A stretch of 64,000 bases of DNA from a bacterium (GCA_024224155.1 JAAENP010000050.1:46892-110891); one strand, 5' to 3'; counted from the stretch's first letter, positions 15,487-26,182 are shown. A program made the numbers and translations. The notes: generated by a model from the sequence alone, not told the origin.

Positions 15487-17294
15487 CAGCGGTTCGCTCC
15501 CGTGAGCTCTTCGCGGCAGATTCCCTTGAGCATTCGGTTTCCGCTTGCGGCCTGCTGTTCCAGATAGGCCTGGGACGATGCCGATCCGACGGCGCTCACG
15601 CCATGCACGAGGGCTCGCACCAGCTCCTTCTTCTCACGGGTCGGAAACCACACTCGGCTTCTGGCCTGCAGCAGCTTGTCGAAGTCGGGCAAGATCGAAT
15701 CTCCTCCGAGCCGACCGATTGCCGCCAGCTCCCGCCGGATCTCCTCCCAATCCAACTTCAGATTGCCGGGTTCCATCACCTGTTTCAACAACCGCGGTGC
15801 GAGAGCCCGATTGCCGCTGCGAGCCAGACCGCTGATTGCCAGAGATTTTGTCTCCGGAGCACCTCTTTCGAAGAGCTTGAGCAGCAGCAGCTCGACTTTC
15901 TCCCCTCGGAAATGCCCCAGGATCAGCGCGCCCCGGCGGGCCAGCTCGGAGTCACCGGAGCTCAACAGGCGCTCGACCAGGGGGAAAGCACTGTCCTGAG
16001 GCAGGTGATGCACCATGTGGAGCAACTCGTCGATGACCTCGCCTTCGCCGCCCGCGCGAAGAGCCGGCAGCCGGTTCATCAGATCTCTCGGGCCGCGTTC
16101 GCCGTGGACCAGGACGGCGTCGGAGACGGCGCGGCGCAGACGAGAGAGCTGCAGGCTCCCGAGACTGTCGATCAACGTCGGCAGCGCGGCCTCGGGGAGC
16201 CCCGCCAGGAACCGTTGCGCTCGCTCGGCGAGCTCCAGGTGTCCATCGACGGCTTCCAGGAAACGGCCCAGCTGCTCCTCTCGGGCGCCCGCATGATGAA
16301 CCTGCTCAAAAAGCTCCGTCACCGCGGGCTCGACCGCGAAGACCTCGCCGGCAAGCTCGCTCAGGCGCTCGAACGACTCCAGAAACTCCTCCGGCTTGCC
16401 GTGGGCGAGCCGCTCGTCCAGGATGTCCGCCAAGGCCGTCGCGACGATCTGTCGCTCCTCGGGGTCCGCCTCGAGCATCGCCAGTTCGACCGCCAGCTCG
16501 ACCGCCATTGACGCCGGGTCGGCGCGACTCTCTTCGGCCAGCTCGTCGTGGAGCTTCTGAATCTCGGATTCCGACAGTTGCACGCTCTTCACCGGCAGGC
16601 TTGCGGAGGGTCGTACGTCCTGCAAGGTCACGGTCCCGCCGGCCTCTGCTGCAGTGGGATCCCGCTCCGAACTGCCCGGCTCGCCGGCTTCGCTGGCCGC
16701 GGTTGCTGCGCCTGCTCCGACCGCTCCAGCAACTCCGGTCGAGCCAGTCGACCAGCCGGTGCCCACCAGCCCTTCACCCGGCTCCTCGCCGGTCGCGCCG
16801 TCGGCCAGCTCGTCGATCACGAAGTAGTCGATCGACTCGAAGTCCTGGTCCCAGAGCAGGGTGGCGAGATCGTCCTCACCGCCCACCAGAACTCGCGCGC
16901 GGTTCAAGCACGACACGAAGCGCCGAAGCTCGTCGAGCTCGAGTCCGCCTCGAAAGGAGAGACTGCGGATCCCGTCACGCGACAGGAGAAAAGCCAGACT
17001 CTCCTTGCGCTCTTGGTTCTCATAGACGACCTCGTCGCCGAAGAGAATCTGATGCTCGAGCACCTTGAGTTCGAGAGGTCCCTCTTCATCGAGCAACTGA
17101 GCGAGGCGGGCGTGAAGCTCCTTCTCGAGGTTCTCGCTCACCGGGTTTCTGGCCTCGTAGAGGCTGAGGGTCTTCATCGTCCGCAAGAGGAGTTCGAGGA
17201 TCTCGCGAAGACGCTTGATGGTGCTCTTGCTGGGTTCGACCACCACGATTCTGGCCTCGGGACGTTCGCGATTCGATGCGAGCGACGACTTCAC
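15486..17294 (-). CDS. HEAT-repeat-like scaffold protein coupled to HD-GYP gene
   Basis: 602 residues, no signal peptide. It starts with an IVVVEPSKSTIKRLREIL segment and a helical N-terminal domain (to ~170) that also contains FGDEVVYENQERKESLAF. A low-complexity Gly/Ala/Glu-rich linker follows (~170-230), then an alpha-solenoid of HEAT-type repeats (for example ARRGALILGHFRGEKVELLL and SLAISGLARSGNRALAPRLL). Solenoids normally serve protein binding. Overlap with the HD-GYP start suggests it places or controls that enzyme. No catalytic motif seen. Confidence 0.65.
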   Translation of the reverse strand: MKSSLASNRERPEARIVVVEPSKSTIKRLREILELLLRTMKTLSLYEARNPVSENLEKELHARLAQLLDEEGPLELKVLEHQILFGDEVVYENQERKESLAFLLSRDGIRSLSFRGGLELDELRRFVSCLNRARVLVGGEDDLATLLWDQDFESIDYFVIDELADGATGEEPGEGLVGTGWSTGSTGVAGAVGAGAATAASEAGEPGSSERDPTAAEAGGTVTLQDVRPSASLPVKSVQLSESEIQKLHDELAEESRADPASMAVELAVELAMLEADPEERQIVATALADILDERLAHGKPEEFLESFERLSELAGEVFAVEPAVTELFEQVHHAGAREEQLGRFLEAVDGHLELAERAQRFLAGLPEAALPTLIDSLGSLQLSRLRRAVSDAVLVHGERGPRDLMNRLPALRAGGEGEVIDELLHMVHHLPQDSAFPLVERLLSSGDSELARRGALILGHFRGEKVELLLLKLFERGAPETKSLAISGLARSGNRALAPRLLKQVMEPGNLKLDWEEIRRELAAIGRLGGDSILPDFDKLLQARSRVWFPTREKKELVRALVHGVSAVGSASSQAYLEQQAASGNRMLKGICREELTGANR

Positions 17295-17339
17295 AACAGA
17301 CTAGCATCCCACCATGGCGCGTTTGGTAATCTGCCGCCC

Positions 17340-18101
17340 ATGCTGACCCTGCTTTCACCCGCAAAAACCATGGACTTCTCCACAGCCCCCAAGCGGCTGC
17401 CGGCAACCAAACCACAGTTCGGCAAGGACATCGCGGTTCTGCTCGAGCGCTGCAAGAAGCTGGATGCCGCGTCTCTGCAGAAGCTCATGAAGCTCAGTGA
17501 ACCCCTGGCGGAGCTCAACTACGAGCGCTTCCAGGCCATGAGACTGCCTTTCACCGACAAGAACTCGAAGCTATGTCTACTGGCGTTTCAAGGTGATGTC
17601 TACAGGAAGCTCGACGCCGCCAGCCTGTCGAAGAGAGATCTGCGCTGGGCGCAGAACCACATTCGGATCCTCTCCGGCCTCTATGGGCTGCTCAGGCCGC
17701 TCGATCTCATCCAACCGTACCGGCTCGAGATGGGCACGCGTCTCGACAACAGCCGCGGCAAGAACCTGTATGAATTCTGGGGCAACCGGTTGGTCGACGA
17801 GCTCAACGCCGAGCAGAAAGGCAGAGCCGTGGTGCTCAACCTGGCTTCGAACGAGTACTTCAAGGCGGTGCCGAAGAAGCGACTCGAGTCGCGCCTGGTG
17901 ACGGCGGTTTTTCAGGAGATTCGAGACGGCAAGCCCAAGACCATCGCGTTTTCCGCCAAGCGCGCCCGCGGCCTCATGGCGCGCTACGTGGTCGACAACC
18001 GCATCGATGACCCGGAGGGCTTGAAGAACTTCGCCGAGGACGGCTACGGCTTTCGCAAAGACCTGTCGGAAGACGACCGGCTCGTATTCACCCGCGGTTA
18101 G
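17340..18101 (+). CDS. yaaA: YaaA-family peroxide-stress protein (DUF328)
   Basis: 253 residues, the normal family length. Hallmarks are MLTLLSPAKTMDF at the N-terminus, NHIRILSGLYGLLRPLDLIQ, NLASNEYFKAV, and a FSAKRARGLMARYV segment near the end. In Escherichia coli YaaA lowers free intracellular iron under H2O2 stress and binds DNA; the biochemical activity is not settled (family knowledge). The ATG at 17340 is the natural family start. It is divergent from the HEAT/HD-GYP pair with only ~45 bases between them, so the promoters overlap. Confidence 0.9.
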   Translation: MLTLLSPAKTMDFSTAPKRLPATKPQFGKDIAVLLERCKKLDAASLQKLMKLSEPLAELNYERFQAMRLPFTDKNSKLCLLAFQGDVYRKLDAASLSKRDLRWAQNHIRILSGLYGLLRPLDLIQPYRLEMGTRLDNSRGKNLYEFWGNRLVDELNAEQKGRAVVLNLASNEYFKAVPKKRLESRLVTAVFQEIRDGKPKTIAFSAKRARGLMARYVVDNRIDDPEGLKNFAEDGYGFRKDLSEDDRLVFTRG

Positions 18102-18264
18102 AGGCGGCTGCGAGAGCGCCTTGACCCTGCAACGCTGCTGGGGGTCGTCGGCAAGGCTGTCGAGATCTCCGAGAATGTTGCACTAGCCGGATGAAAAGGA
18201 GCCGAAGAAAGCAACGCCAAAGCGGCGGCCAGGATCGCTTCCTCGAGTCAGGCGTGGGGTCGAG

Positions 18265-19359
18265 TCACTTGGTGCTCGCCGGCTCTACGATCTCGGCACG
18301 CAGCAACTCGGAAAGGCGCGGCCCTATCTCGTGCAGCGGCAGTACGTCCGCAACCCCGCCGCGCTCAATGGCAGCCCTGGGCATGCCGAATATGATCGAG
18401 CTCTTGCGGTCCTGGGCGATGGCGTGTGCGCCCTGGTCGGTGAGCCTCGCCAGCCCGTGCGCGCCGTCCTTGCCCATGCCGGTGAGGATCGTCGCCAGGA
18501 CACGCGAGCCCACCGCTTCGGCGGCGGACGCGAAGGTGACATCGGCCGACGGGCTGTGTTCCTGGCTCATCGAATCTTCGGTCACGACTGCGGCGAGACC
18601 AAGACGGGTCTTCTTGAACTGGAGCTGATAGCCCCCCGGAGCCACGTAGGCGGTCCCGTGAAGGAGGAGCTCGCCATCGGAGGCGTGGCGTACCGCAAAG
18701 GGTAGGTGGTTGTTCAGCCGCTCGGCGAAAGCCCCGGTGAAATCCGGCGGCATGTGCTGGATCAGAACGATCGGCACCGGCGGCTTGGGCGCGAGTCCTT
18801 CCAGCACGGTTTGAATCGCTATCGGACCGCCGGTGGACGCGGCGATGATCAGCAGATCGTGGGAAAAGGACTTGCTCGCCTCGGTGGCGGCCAACCGGGC
18901 GGGCGCTCCTGGAGCCTCTGGTCCGGTCTCATCCTGGCTGACGGAAGATCGGGGAACCTCGTCCTTTCCGGCGATCTCCAGGATTCGCTCGATCAGGATT
19001 CGGCTCAGCGACTGGAAGTCGACGAGCGAGTACCTTTGCTTGTCGATGAAATCCACCGCTCCTCGGTGCAGGGCCTCTATGGTCAGCGGCGCATCTTCGC
19101 GAGCGTGGGTGGACAGGATGATCACCGGCGTCGGGCGCTGCTCCATGATCCGGTCGAGCGTGCGCAGACCCCCAATGCCCGGCATGGATAGATCGAGACT
19201 GATCACATCCGGCGCCCACTCGTCGAGATGGTCGAGAAGCTCCTCTCCGCAGGTCGCGGTGCCGACGACAACCAACCGGCGATCGGCTTCGAGGATTCGG
19301 ACCAGCGCCTTGCGAATGAAGGCCGAGTCATCGGCTATCGCGACGCGGATCCGTCTCAT
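18265..19359 (-). CDS. cheB: CheB: chemotaxis response regulator protein-glutamate methylesterase
   Basis: 364 residues: receiver domain 1-~125 (VAIADDSAF, phospho-acceptor Asp in VISLDLSMPG, Lys in FIDKQR) and a methylesterase domain from ~170 with the triad Ser in IIAASTGGP, His in LIQHMPP, Asp in GMGKDGA. It removes methyl groups from, or deamidates, chemoreceptors to reset signalling. Last gene of the chemosensory operon; its start overlaps the cheR stop by four bases. Confidence 0.93.
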   Translation of the reverse strand: MRRIRVAIADDSAFIRKALVRILEADRRLVVVGTATCGEELLDHLDEWAPDVISLDLSMPGIGGLRTLDRIMEQRPTPVIILSTHAREDAPLTIEALHRGAVDFIDKQRYSLVDFQSLSRILIERILEIAGKDEVPRSSVSQDETGPEAPGAPARLAATEASKSFSHDLLIIAASTGGPIAIQTVLEGLAPKPPVPIVLIQHMPPDFTGAFAERLNNHLPFAVRHASDGELLLHGTAYVAPGGYQLQFKKTRLGLAAVVTEDSMSQEHSPSADVTFASAAEAVGSRVLATILTGMGKDGAHGLARLTDQGAHAIAQDRKSSIIFGMPRAAIERGGVADVLPLHEIGPRLSELLRAEIVEPASTK

Positions 19360-20198
19360 GGTCGCCGCCGGTACGCGATACAGCGGTCGAAGCGGACGGT
19401 TTCGAAAGCGTCCGAAAGACCGATGATCGACTCGGCGTGTCCGAGAAAGAGCAGCCCGCCCGGGCGCAAGACGCTGGCAAAGTTGTCGATCGCCCGATGA
19501 AGAGCTCGCTCGGAGAAATAGATCAGCACGTTTCTGCAGAAGAGAACATCGTAGCCACCGGCAGTCGGAAAAGTCCGAAGGTCGAGGATATTACCCAACG
19601 AGAACTTCGTGTCCTCCAGGAGCGCGCGATTGAGCATGTAGTGATCGGAACCCGTGCGTGAAAAGAACCGCCGAATCTGAGGCTCGCTGGTGGCGCGCAG
19701 GGAGGTCTGGGTGTATTCGGCCTTGCGAGCGGCCGCCAGCCGATCGGCGTCGATGTCGAGGCCGTCGATCTGCAGCGGCAGCTCAGGTGTCAGTCGATGA
19801 GTTTCGGAGAAGATTCTGAGTGTGTAGGGCTCCTCTCCGGATGAGCAGCCGGCGCAGAGGATGCGCACCGGACTGCCGTTGGTGACGCCCTTGACGAGGT
19901 CGGGCCAGGCTTGCTTGAGAAGCGCATCGAACTGTCGCGTCTCGCGGAAGAAATACGACTCATTGTTGGTGATCAGTCTTGTGAAGGTCGTAACTTCGTC
20001 CTCGAAGGCGTACTGCAGGAGCAGGTAGTAATCCATGAAGCGATTCATGTCGAGCGCCTGTAGTCTCGGCTTGAGCCTCGACTCGAGCAGGCGTCGTCTC
20101 TCGTTGGGAAACGAGATCCCGTAGAGATTCGACACGAACTCGTTGAGGAGCCTGTACTCCGCATCGGTCATGTCGCGGACCTCGGAAAGCAGGTTCAT
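19356..20198 (-). CDS. cheR: CheR: chemotaxis protein methyltransferase
   Basis: 280 residues from ATG 20198, which overlaps the HEAT-gene stop (ATGA). The N-terminal helical CheR_N part includes TNNESYFFRETRQFD. The SAM-binding domain shows ILCAGCSSGEEPYTL, DGLDIDADRL, and YDVLFCRNVLIYFSERA. It methylates glutamates of the receptor encoded upstream. The length fits the family. Confidence 0.93.
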   Translation of the reverse strand: MNLLSEVRDMTDAEYRLLNEFVSNLYGISFPNERRRLLESRLKPRLQALDMNRFMDYYLLLQYAFEDEVTTFTRLITNNESYFFRETRQFDALLKQAWPDLVKGVTNGSPVRILCAGCSSGEEPYTLRIFSETHRLTPELPLQIDGLDIDADRLAAARKAEYTQTSLRATSEPQIRRFFSRTGSDHYMLNRALLEDTKFSLGNILDLRTFPTAGGYDVLFCRNVLIYFSERALHRAIDNFASVLRPGGLLFLGHAESIIGLSDAFETVRFDRCIAYRRRP

Positions 20199-22096
20199 TG
20201 GGACCTTAGTGCCGACAGTGCCTTTTGGGCGACGATCGAGACCGGGTCGGCCGCGAGCTGCGACAGGGCCCTGAGATTGGCGGGGCGGGAGAATCGGGCC
20301 AGGGCCTCGACCGCCGCGAGACGGATGTACCAGTCGCTGTGAGTGGCGGCTTGGCGGAAGCACTCGTCGTCCTCCTCCGACGCACACTTGGCGAGCGCGT
20401 GGTAGGCGAGCCTCGAGTCGATGCCTTCGCTGCCGGTGGCGACGCTGCGTAGCGCTGCGCGGGCTTCTGTGCCGCCGATCGAGCCCAGGCTCTCGAGGAC
20501 CACGGGCCTGAGCAGAGCCAGGTCCTCGCGATCATAGATCGGCAGGATCACGGCGACGCTCTCGTGATCGCCAAGCTGACCGACCGCCCGAATGGCCCCC
20601 GCGACGGGAGTTTCCCGAAGAGCCTCTCGCAGTAGGGGGAGCAACTCTCGAAGGCCGCTGTCGGCGGCGGCTCGAGCGGCGACCTCCAGATAACGTTCGG
20701 GCTGGCCGGAAACCCATTCGGTCCAGGGTAGGGCCCTGAGCAGGTCGGGCTGGTCCAGAATCAGGCGCAGGACTTGTGGCCGCCGTTCGTCGGGCAGCTC
20801 GAGCAGCGCGCGCCGGGTGGCTTCGCTCGAGTGCCCGAGGATCGCCTCGAGCACGGCGCGATCCTCCGGGGAGACCGAATCCGCGTTCTCGAGAGCGCGC
20901 ATCAAAGAAGCGCTGCTGGCCCGCATCGCCGGTATGAACCTGGCGCGCTCGATGGGTCTCATATTCAGATAGAGGTCGAGCAGCGGCTCGCCGAACTCGT
21001 CGGCCTGGAGTTTCTCGAGTGCTCCCACCAGCTGGGTTGGCAGGGGCGAGCCACGCAGGGAGCGCAGGGCCTCGACCAGCGCATCCTTGGGCGCCAGCTC
21101 GGGCTCGCGGGCGCAGAGCAAGAATCCCCATCCGATCAGGGGCAGCGGCTTGGCGAGAAGCGTGCGCGCGAGGTCCGATCTTCGGGCGAGACAGGTTGGC
21201 AGGACCTCGGACTCCACGTTGGCGGCGAGCAGGACGCTAAGTGCTTCCGTGTCCTCCGCCCCGGGGCCCAGGGCTAGCAGGCAGCGAGCGGCCGAGTGTC
21301 GAACGCCGCGATAGGGGTCGCGCAGGTGCACGGCGAGAGCCGGGCGCAGATTCGCGTCATAGACCACGTCGTGGGACAGGCCCTCGAGAATATGAGCCAG
21401 GAGCCCGAGGGTATTCTCGGGGTCGAGAGTCTCGCGAAAAGACAGCCAATGCTTGGAAAGAACGTCGAATGCCTGCTGGCCGCCGATCTGGGCGATGGCT
21501 TCGGCGGCGGTGGACCCGACCATGAGGTCGCTCAAGAGGGCGGCGATGGGTGGAATCGCCTCCGCACTGCGCAGGTCGCCGAGCGCCTGGATCGCCGCCA
21601 TCTGCAGCCACAGGTCTTCGGTGAGAAAGGGCAGCAGATCCGGAATCACCCGGCGGTCTCCGAGGTGGCCGATGGCGACCATTGCCGCTTGGACGATATT
21701 GGGGTCCTCGTGGCGCAGAACCGAGCGCAACGGCTCGAGCGCGCGCGGGTCACCGATGTGATCGACGATGAGAATCGCCTGCAGGGTCACGTCCGGATCG
21801 GCGTCCTTGAGCAGCTCGATCGCCAGCGGCAGGCTCTGGCCGCCCTTCTTCTTGAGAATCTCGAGACCGGCATTGCGAGCGACGGCGTCGGCATCGCTGC
21901 GCAGATAGTCGACCAGAACGTCGTCTGAGAGGACGGCGATGCCAACCCGCAGGGCTTGCTCCCGGATGCCGGGAAGCGGATTGCGGATCAGCCGCTCGAC
22001 AACTTCGACCCGCTCTTCGATCGGCCTTGACGGTAGCGCTTCGAGCTCCTGGATACAGAAGTCCCAGGATTCGTCGATGGACGGATTGGCTTGCAC
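20195..22096 (-). CDS. HEAT-repeat protein embedded in the chemosensory operon
   Basis: 633 residues, almost entirely HEAT/Armadillo-like helical pairs of ~31 residues (for example DPRALEPLRSVLRHEDPNIV and DRRVIPDLLPFLTEDLW, later WYIRLAAVEALARFSRPANL). No enzyme motif and no export signal. It lies between mcp (15 bases) and cheR (4-base overlap), so it is a core member of the pathway; HEAT proteins beside CheB/CheR/MCP are known from Frz/ACF-like systems where they adapt the output. Partner unknown. Confidence 0.8.
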   Translation of the reverse strand: MQANPSIDESWDFCIQELEALPSRPIEERVEVVERLIRNPLPGIREQALRVGIAVLSDDVLVDYLRSDADAVARNAGLEILKKKGGQSLPLAIELLKDADPDVTLQAILIVDHIGDPRALEPLRSVLRHEDPNIVQAAMVAIGHLGDRRVIPDLLPFLTEDLWLQMAAIQALGDLRSAEAIPPIAALLSDLMVGSTAAEAIAQIGGQQAFDVLSKHWLSFRETLDPENTLGLLAHILEGLSHDVVYDANLRPALAVHLRDPYRGVRHSAARCLLALGPGAEDTEALSVLLAANVESEVLPTCLARRSDLARTLLAKPLPLIGWGFLLCAREPELAPKDALVEALRSLRGSPLPTQLVGALEKLQADEFGEPLLDLYLNMRPIERARFIPAMRASSASLMRALENADSVSPEDRAVLEAILGHSSEATRRALLELPDERRPQVLRLILDQPDLLRALPWTEWVSGQPERYLEVAARAAADSGLRELLPLLREALRETPVAGAIRAVGQLGDHESVAVILPIYDREDLALLRPVVLESLGSIGGTEARAALRSVATGSEGIDSRLAYHALAKCASEEDDECFRQAATHSDWYIRLAAVEALARFSRPANLRALSQLAADPVSIVAQKALSALRSQ

Positions 22097-22111
22097 GCTC
22101 AGAGTGTTCTC

Positions 22112-24067
22112 CTAGACCGCGAACCCACCGGCGATCTCCTGCAATCGAGTCGCTTGATCGGCCAGGCTGACGGTGGCCAGAGAGAGCTGCTCGCTGGTGA
22201 CGACGTTGGATCGAGCAATCGACGCGATGTGGTCGACGGCTTTGACCACCATGTCGCCGCCGCGCTTCTGCTCGGAGCCGGAATGAGCGACCTGCTGGGT
22301 CATTTCGTTCATGTTCTCGACCGCGCTCAGAACGTCGCGGGCTCCCTGGGCCTGCTCCTTTGCCGCATAGGCGACCTGGCGGGTGATGTCTTGCATGTTG
22401 CGCGAAGTCTCGAGAATCTGGGCGGCGCCGCCGCGCTGCTCCTGGGTCGCGACCGAGACTTCGCTGACCAGACCGCGAGTCTTGGTCACCGATTCGACGA
22501 TCTCGTCAAGTACGCTGTGAATCAGTTGGACCGCCTCCTGGGTGTCCTTTTGCACGTTCTCTACAAAGCGGGCGATGTCGCGAGTCGAGTCGACCGACTT
22601 CTCGGCGAGTCGCTTGACCTCGTCGGCAACCACCCCGAAGCCGCGGCCCGCGTCGCCGGCGCGCGCAGCTTCGATGGCGGCGTTCAAGGCCAGTAGATTG
22701 GTCTGATCCGCGATCTCCTCGATGATCCGGACGATCTTGCCGATGTCACCGGTCGAGGCCTCGATGCCACCGATGACCTCGGACAAACGGGTGCCTCCCA
22801 GTTGAGCGGCCTCGGCTGATTCGCGCGAGACCCGATCGACGAAATCGACCTTGTTGGCGATCGACTGAATCGAAGCCGTCATCTCCTCGATGGTGGCCGA
22901 GGTTTCCTCCACCGCGGACAGAAGTCCTTCCGAGTGACTCGCGACCTCGTCGGAGGTCACGCTCATCTCCTGAATCGAAGAGGACGTCTCCTCGACGTTG
23001 CTCGCCAGGGACTGGATGGATTGGCCGACCGTATCGATCTGGGCGGCGATCTCGACCATCGTGGAAGAGGTCTGCTCGGTGGCTGAGGATTGGCTCTCGG
23101 CGCCCTCGCTGATCTGCACCGCCGATACCGAGATCTGGTCGGCGGCGCTCAGGACCTGCTCCGAGGAGGTTTTGAGATTGCCGATCATCTCCTGGAGGTT
23201 GGAGGCCATGGTCTGGAAGGCCCTGCCGAAGCTGTCCTTCTGTGACCTGGGCTCGACCCGGACCGAGAACTCGCCTTTTGCGATTCGATTCGCTGCCCCG
23301 GCCATCTCTCGAAGGTAGAGGACGGTCTCCTGAAGCGAGCGCATGAACTGCCCAACTTCGTCGTTGGAGTCGACGCTGATGTCGGTTTCGACATCACCCT
23401 GTGCCATGGCGTCGGCCGCGCGCAGGGCCCGTGAGAGGGGCTTGGTCACCGACTGAACGATGAAGTACGAGAGCGCGAACAGCACGATGAGCGCCCCACC
23501 CAGAAGTAGCGAGAGCCGGATGGTGGTGTCGAGGCCCTGCTGGCGTGCGGTCGTCAGAGCGGCGTGGAGCTCGCGCGACTGGTTGGCCCCGAGCCGGTCG
23601 AGTCGGGTCTCGACACGTTGGTAGGCTTTGGAAGTCGCTTCGAGCTGTGGCAGGCTGTCTTCGGTGGGACCGTTCTGAATAAGGGTCAGCGTCGCCTCGA
23701 GCCCGGTTTCATAATAGGTTTGGAACTCCCGGCGGACGGCCGTAAGAAGATCATTGTCGAGGGTCACGTTGCCCGTGCCGGAGGTGACTCGTGCCAGAAA
23801 GCTCTTGCGCAGCGCTTCGGCGGTGTCGAGCGACTCGGTGCTGCCGGAAACGCCAGCTTCGTCGAAAGCACGTTGAACCGACCCCAGCGATTGTGCGAGA
23901 TCGTGACTCAAGCTGAGCGCGGGGAAGTAGCCGCCCTCGATTTCTCCCATCAAGCTGTTGTAGCGATCGCCGCTCTGGCGAACGAGCAGGAACAGCGCCA
24001 GAAAGGCGAGGCCGGCCAGCAGCGGCAGGAAGACGATCCGGGCTCGAATGCTTACTTTGCGAAACAT
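22112..24067 (-). CDS. Methyl-accepting chemotaxis protein
   Basis: 651 residues from ATG 24067. TM1 (~11-29), a ~150-residue helical periplasmic sensor with [20 protein letters not shown]2 (~183-203, [17 protein letters not shown]), a HAMP domain, then the coiled-coil signalling domain. Its hairpin tip reads [20 protein letters not shown] followed by [18 protein letters not shown], as in classical receptors. The sensor looks like a four-helix-bundle type; the ligand is unknown. It is followed by HEAT, cheR and cheB, so it is probably the dedicated receptor of this system. Confidence 0.93.
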   Translation of the reverse strand: MFRKVSIRARIVFLPLLAGLAFLALFLLVRQSGDRYNSLMGEIEGGYFPALSLSHDLAQSLGSVQRAFDEAGVSGSTESLDTAEALRKSFLARVTSGTGNVTLDNDLLTAVRREFQTYYETGLEATLTLIQNGPTEDSLPQLEATSKAYQRVETRLDRLGANQSRELHAALTTARQQGLDTTIRLSLLLGGALIVLFALSYFIVQSVTKPLSRALRAADAMAQGDVETDISVDSNDEVGQFMRSLQETVLYLREMAGAANRIAKGEFSVRVEPRSQKDSFGRAFQTMASNLQEMIGNLKTSSEQVLSAADQISVSAVQISEGAESQSSATEQTSSTMVEIAAQIDTVGQSIQSLASNVEETSSSIQEMSVTSDEVASHSEGLLSAVEETSATIEEMTASIQSIANKVDFVDRVSRESAEAAQLGGTRLSEVIGGIEASTGDIGKIVRIIEEIADQTNLLALNAAIEAARAGDAGRGFGVVADEVKRLAEKSVDSTRDIARFVENVQKDTQEAVQLIHSVLDEIVESVTKTRGLVSEVSVATQEQRGGAAQILETSRNMQDITRQVAYAAKEQAQGARDVLSAVENMNEMTQQVAHSGSEQKRGGDMVVKAVDHIASIARSNVVTSEQLSLATVSLADQATRLQEIAGGFAV

Positions 24068-24080
24068 GGCAAATCTCCAG

Positions 24081-24644
24081 CTAGTTGAAGGCCAGGTTGT
24101 TCCCGGCAAGCAGTCGCGCCGGTTCCAGGAGGAGCAGAGGTTCTTGGTCGCCGTGCGCGAAGTGGCCCCGGGCCAACTGCGCCAACGGCTCGTTGTCGGT
24201 GACGCTCTGGAAGAGCTCGGCCGGAAGTTTCTCGAGCCCGGTCACGTCGTCGACGATGAGTCCGACGGCGCGGTTGTCCAGAAGAAAAACCAGAATGCGG
24301 CTCGAATCGGTTGCGAGCTGATGCCGCAGGCCGAGCAACGCATGGGTGTCGATTACCGGCAGGACATGGCCGCGTAGGTTCATTACACCGGCCACCTGCC
24401 TGGGGGCGTTCGGGACTCCGGTGAGCTCCGTGAGCCGCAAGATCTCTCGTACGTGGCTGACCGGAAGTGCCATGGTGCGGGAGGACACTTTGAAAGCCAC
24501 CCAGCTTTCGAAGGTCATCCGCTGCTCGGGCTGGACGGTCCTCGAGGATCTCAGGCGATCGGCGAAAGCCAGGATCGCCTGAGAGGCGTCGTCTTGGCCT
24601 CTGCGCTCGTTGCCTAAGGCGTCGGTTGGCTTGGTCGGGCTCAC
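24081..24644 (-). CDS. cheW: CheW-like coupling protein
   Basis: 187 residues; the CheW domain occupies ~45-180: [53 protein letters not shown]. The first ~40 residues are an extra polar tail. It links receptor to CheA. Its ATG overlaps the cheA stop by four bases, and mcp follows after 13 bases. Confidence 0.9.
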   Translation of the reverse strand: MSPTKPTDALGNERRGQDDASQAILAFADRLRSSRTVQPEQRMTFESWVAFKVSSRTMALPVSHVREILRLTELTGVPNAPRQVAGVMNLRGHVLPVIDTHALLGLRHQLATDSSRILVFLLDNRAVGLIVDDVTGLEKLPAELFQSVTDNEPLAQLARGHFAHGDQEPLLLLEPARLLAGNNLAFN

Positions 24645-26182
24645 GGGGCTTCTCCGGTGCTGGTCATGGATCGGTCTTCGGCTTCGGAGGATCCGACAGC
24701 GAGCTGCGTTGGATCGAGAATCAAGATGACCCGGCCATCGCCGAGCACCGTCGAGCCCGCAATGCCCTTGGGCCTGCCGAAGATCTCATCGAGCGGGTTG
24801 ACGACAATGCGCTGAAGGCTGCCGAGCTCGTCGACCAGGACGCTGCGTTGGCGTCCTTCGGATTCGACCGTCACGAAGAAGTCGGCTTTGCCGGACCCGA
24901 GTGGCAGATCGAGGAAGTGCTTGAGATCGACGGCCTCTTCCGAGTCGAGAGTGGGCCGACTCCCGGTCTCCCTGACGGCGGTGATCGGAATCGCGAATCG
25001 ATCGCCGCCCGAGGAGACGATCAGGGCGTCGGTGATCGCCACGGTCAGCGGCAGCCGTAGGCAGAAGCGAGTGCCGAGTCCGAGCGAGGTGTCGACCTCG
25101 ATGGTGCCGCTGTGGCGATGAACCGAGGCCAGAACCGCCGAAAGCCCTATTCCGCGTCCGGCGCTCTGATCGGCCTCTCGACGCGTCGACAAGCCGGGGT
25201 GAAACAGCAAGGCATGCAGATCAGCCGTCTCGGCCTCTCGAATTCCCGCCCTCTCGGCGGCTCGGCGAAGGGCTGCCTCGTCGATCCCGGCGCCGTCGTC
25301 GAACACCTCGATCTCGACGTTGCCGGCGCGCAGCGAGGCTTCGACAAAGAGCGTGCCGACTCGAGACTTGCCGCACCGCTCACGGTCTTCGGGAGTCTCG
25401 ATCCCGTGGACAATGCAATTGCGCATGAGGTGTCCGAGCGCGTCCGTGGCGAGCTCGGTCAACGCGCTGTCCAACGGCGTCTCACCGCCACGGGTCTCAA
25501 AGCGAACTTCTTTGCCCGCTTTGGCGCTCTCGTCGTGAACCAGGCGCTGGAGCCGCGTGAAAACCGATTTCAGTGGAATGGTCCGAAGGCTTCGGATCTG
25601 CTCTTGGAGGAGCTCGAGAACCTGGTCCAGTTTGATTCGCGTCTCCTCGGCTTCCAGCCAGCTCTCTTTGGCTCGATCGGCGAAATCCGGCTCCTCCGGG
25701 TCCAGGGAAAGCCCGATCTGGATGCGATCGCTCAACGTGTTGCGGGCCACCACCAGGCGGGTCGAAGTCTCGAGCAGCCGGTTGAGGAGGTCGAGCCGAA
25801 CACGGGTGCTTCCCTCGCGGCGGTCGTGCTTGCGCTCCACGGGCGTCTCGGCCTGCGGCTTGGCCGGGTGCGTGGCGTCGCCCAAGTCGGTTTTGAAACG
25901 ATCGAGTCCGGCCAAGAGGGGGGCCAGGTCCGGATTGTCGGGGTCGAGATCGTCGACGAGGTCTTCGAGCTCGTGGGCCAAAGCCTGGAGACCTGCGAAG
26001 CCCATCATTCCGGAGTTGCCCTTAAGCGTGTGCAGCTCTCGGCGCACCTCACGGAACGAAAGCTCGCGCGCTTCAGGTGTCGCGTCTGCCGCTGCCAACA
26101 GGGAAACTTCAACGCGAGTGAGACGCTCTTCCGCTTCGAGAAGGAAGTCGTCCAGAAGCTCTCTTAGCTCTTCGTTGACCAT
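24641..26182 (-). CDS. cheA: CheA-type histidine kinase, short form
   Basis: 513 residues. The Hpt domain has the phospho-accepting His51 in ELHTLKGNSGMMG. A linker of only ~40 residues leads straight to the dimerisation helices, so the CheY-binding P2 domain of Escherichia coli CheA is absent. The ATPase part has LMRNCIVHGIETPEDR, VFDDGAGID, GRGIGLSAV, and the C-terminal P5 CheW-like domain has DRFAIPITAVRETG. First gene of the minus-strand operon; the 200-base gap to the divergent CheY-like gene should hold both promoters. Confidence 0.93.
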   Translation of the reverse strand: MVNEELRELLDDFLLEAEERLTRVEVSLLAAADATPEARELSFREVRRELHTLKGNSGMMGFAGLQALAHELEDLVDDLDPDNPDLAPLLAGLDRFKTDLGDATHPAKPQAETPVERKHDRREGSTRVRLDLLNRLLETSTRLVVARNTLSDRIQIGLSLDPEEPDFADRAKESWLEAEETRIKLDQVLELLQEQIRSLRTIPLKSVFTRLQRLVHDESAKAGKEVRFETRGGETPLDSALTELATDALGHLMRNCIVHGIETPEDRERCGKSRVGTLFVEASLRAGNVEIEVFDDGAGIDEAALRRAAERAGIREAETADLHALLFHPGLSTRREADQSAGRGIGLSAVLASVHRHSGTIEVDTSLGLGTRFCLRLPLTVAITDALIVSSGGDRFAIPITAVRETGSRPTLDSEEAVDLKHFLDLPLGSGKADFFVTVESEGRQRSVLVDELGSLQRIVVNPLDEIFGRPKGIAGSTVLGDGRVILILDPTQLAVGSSEAEDRSMTSTGEAP

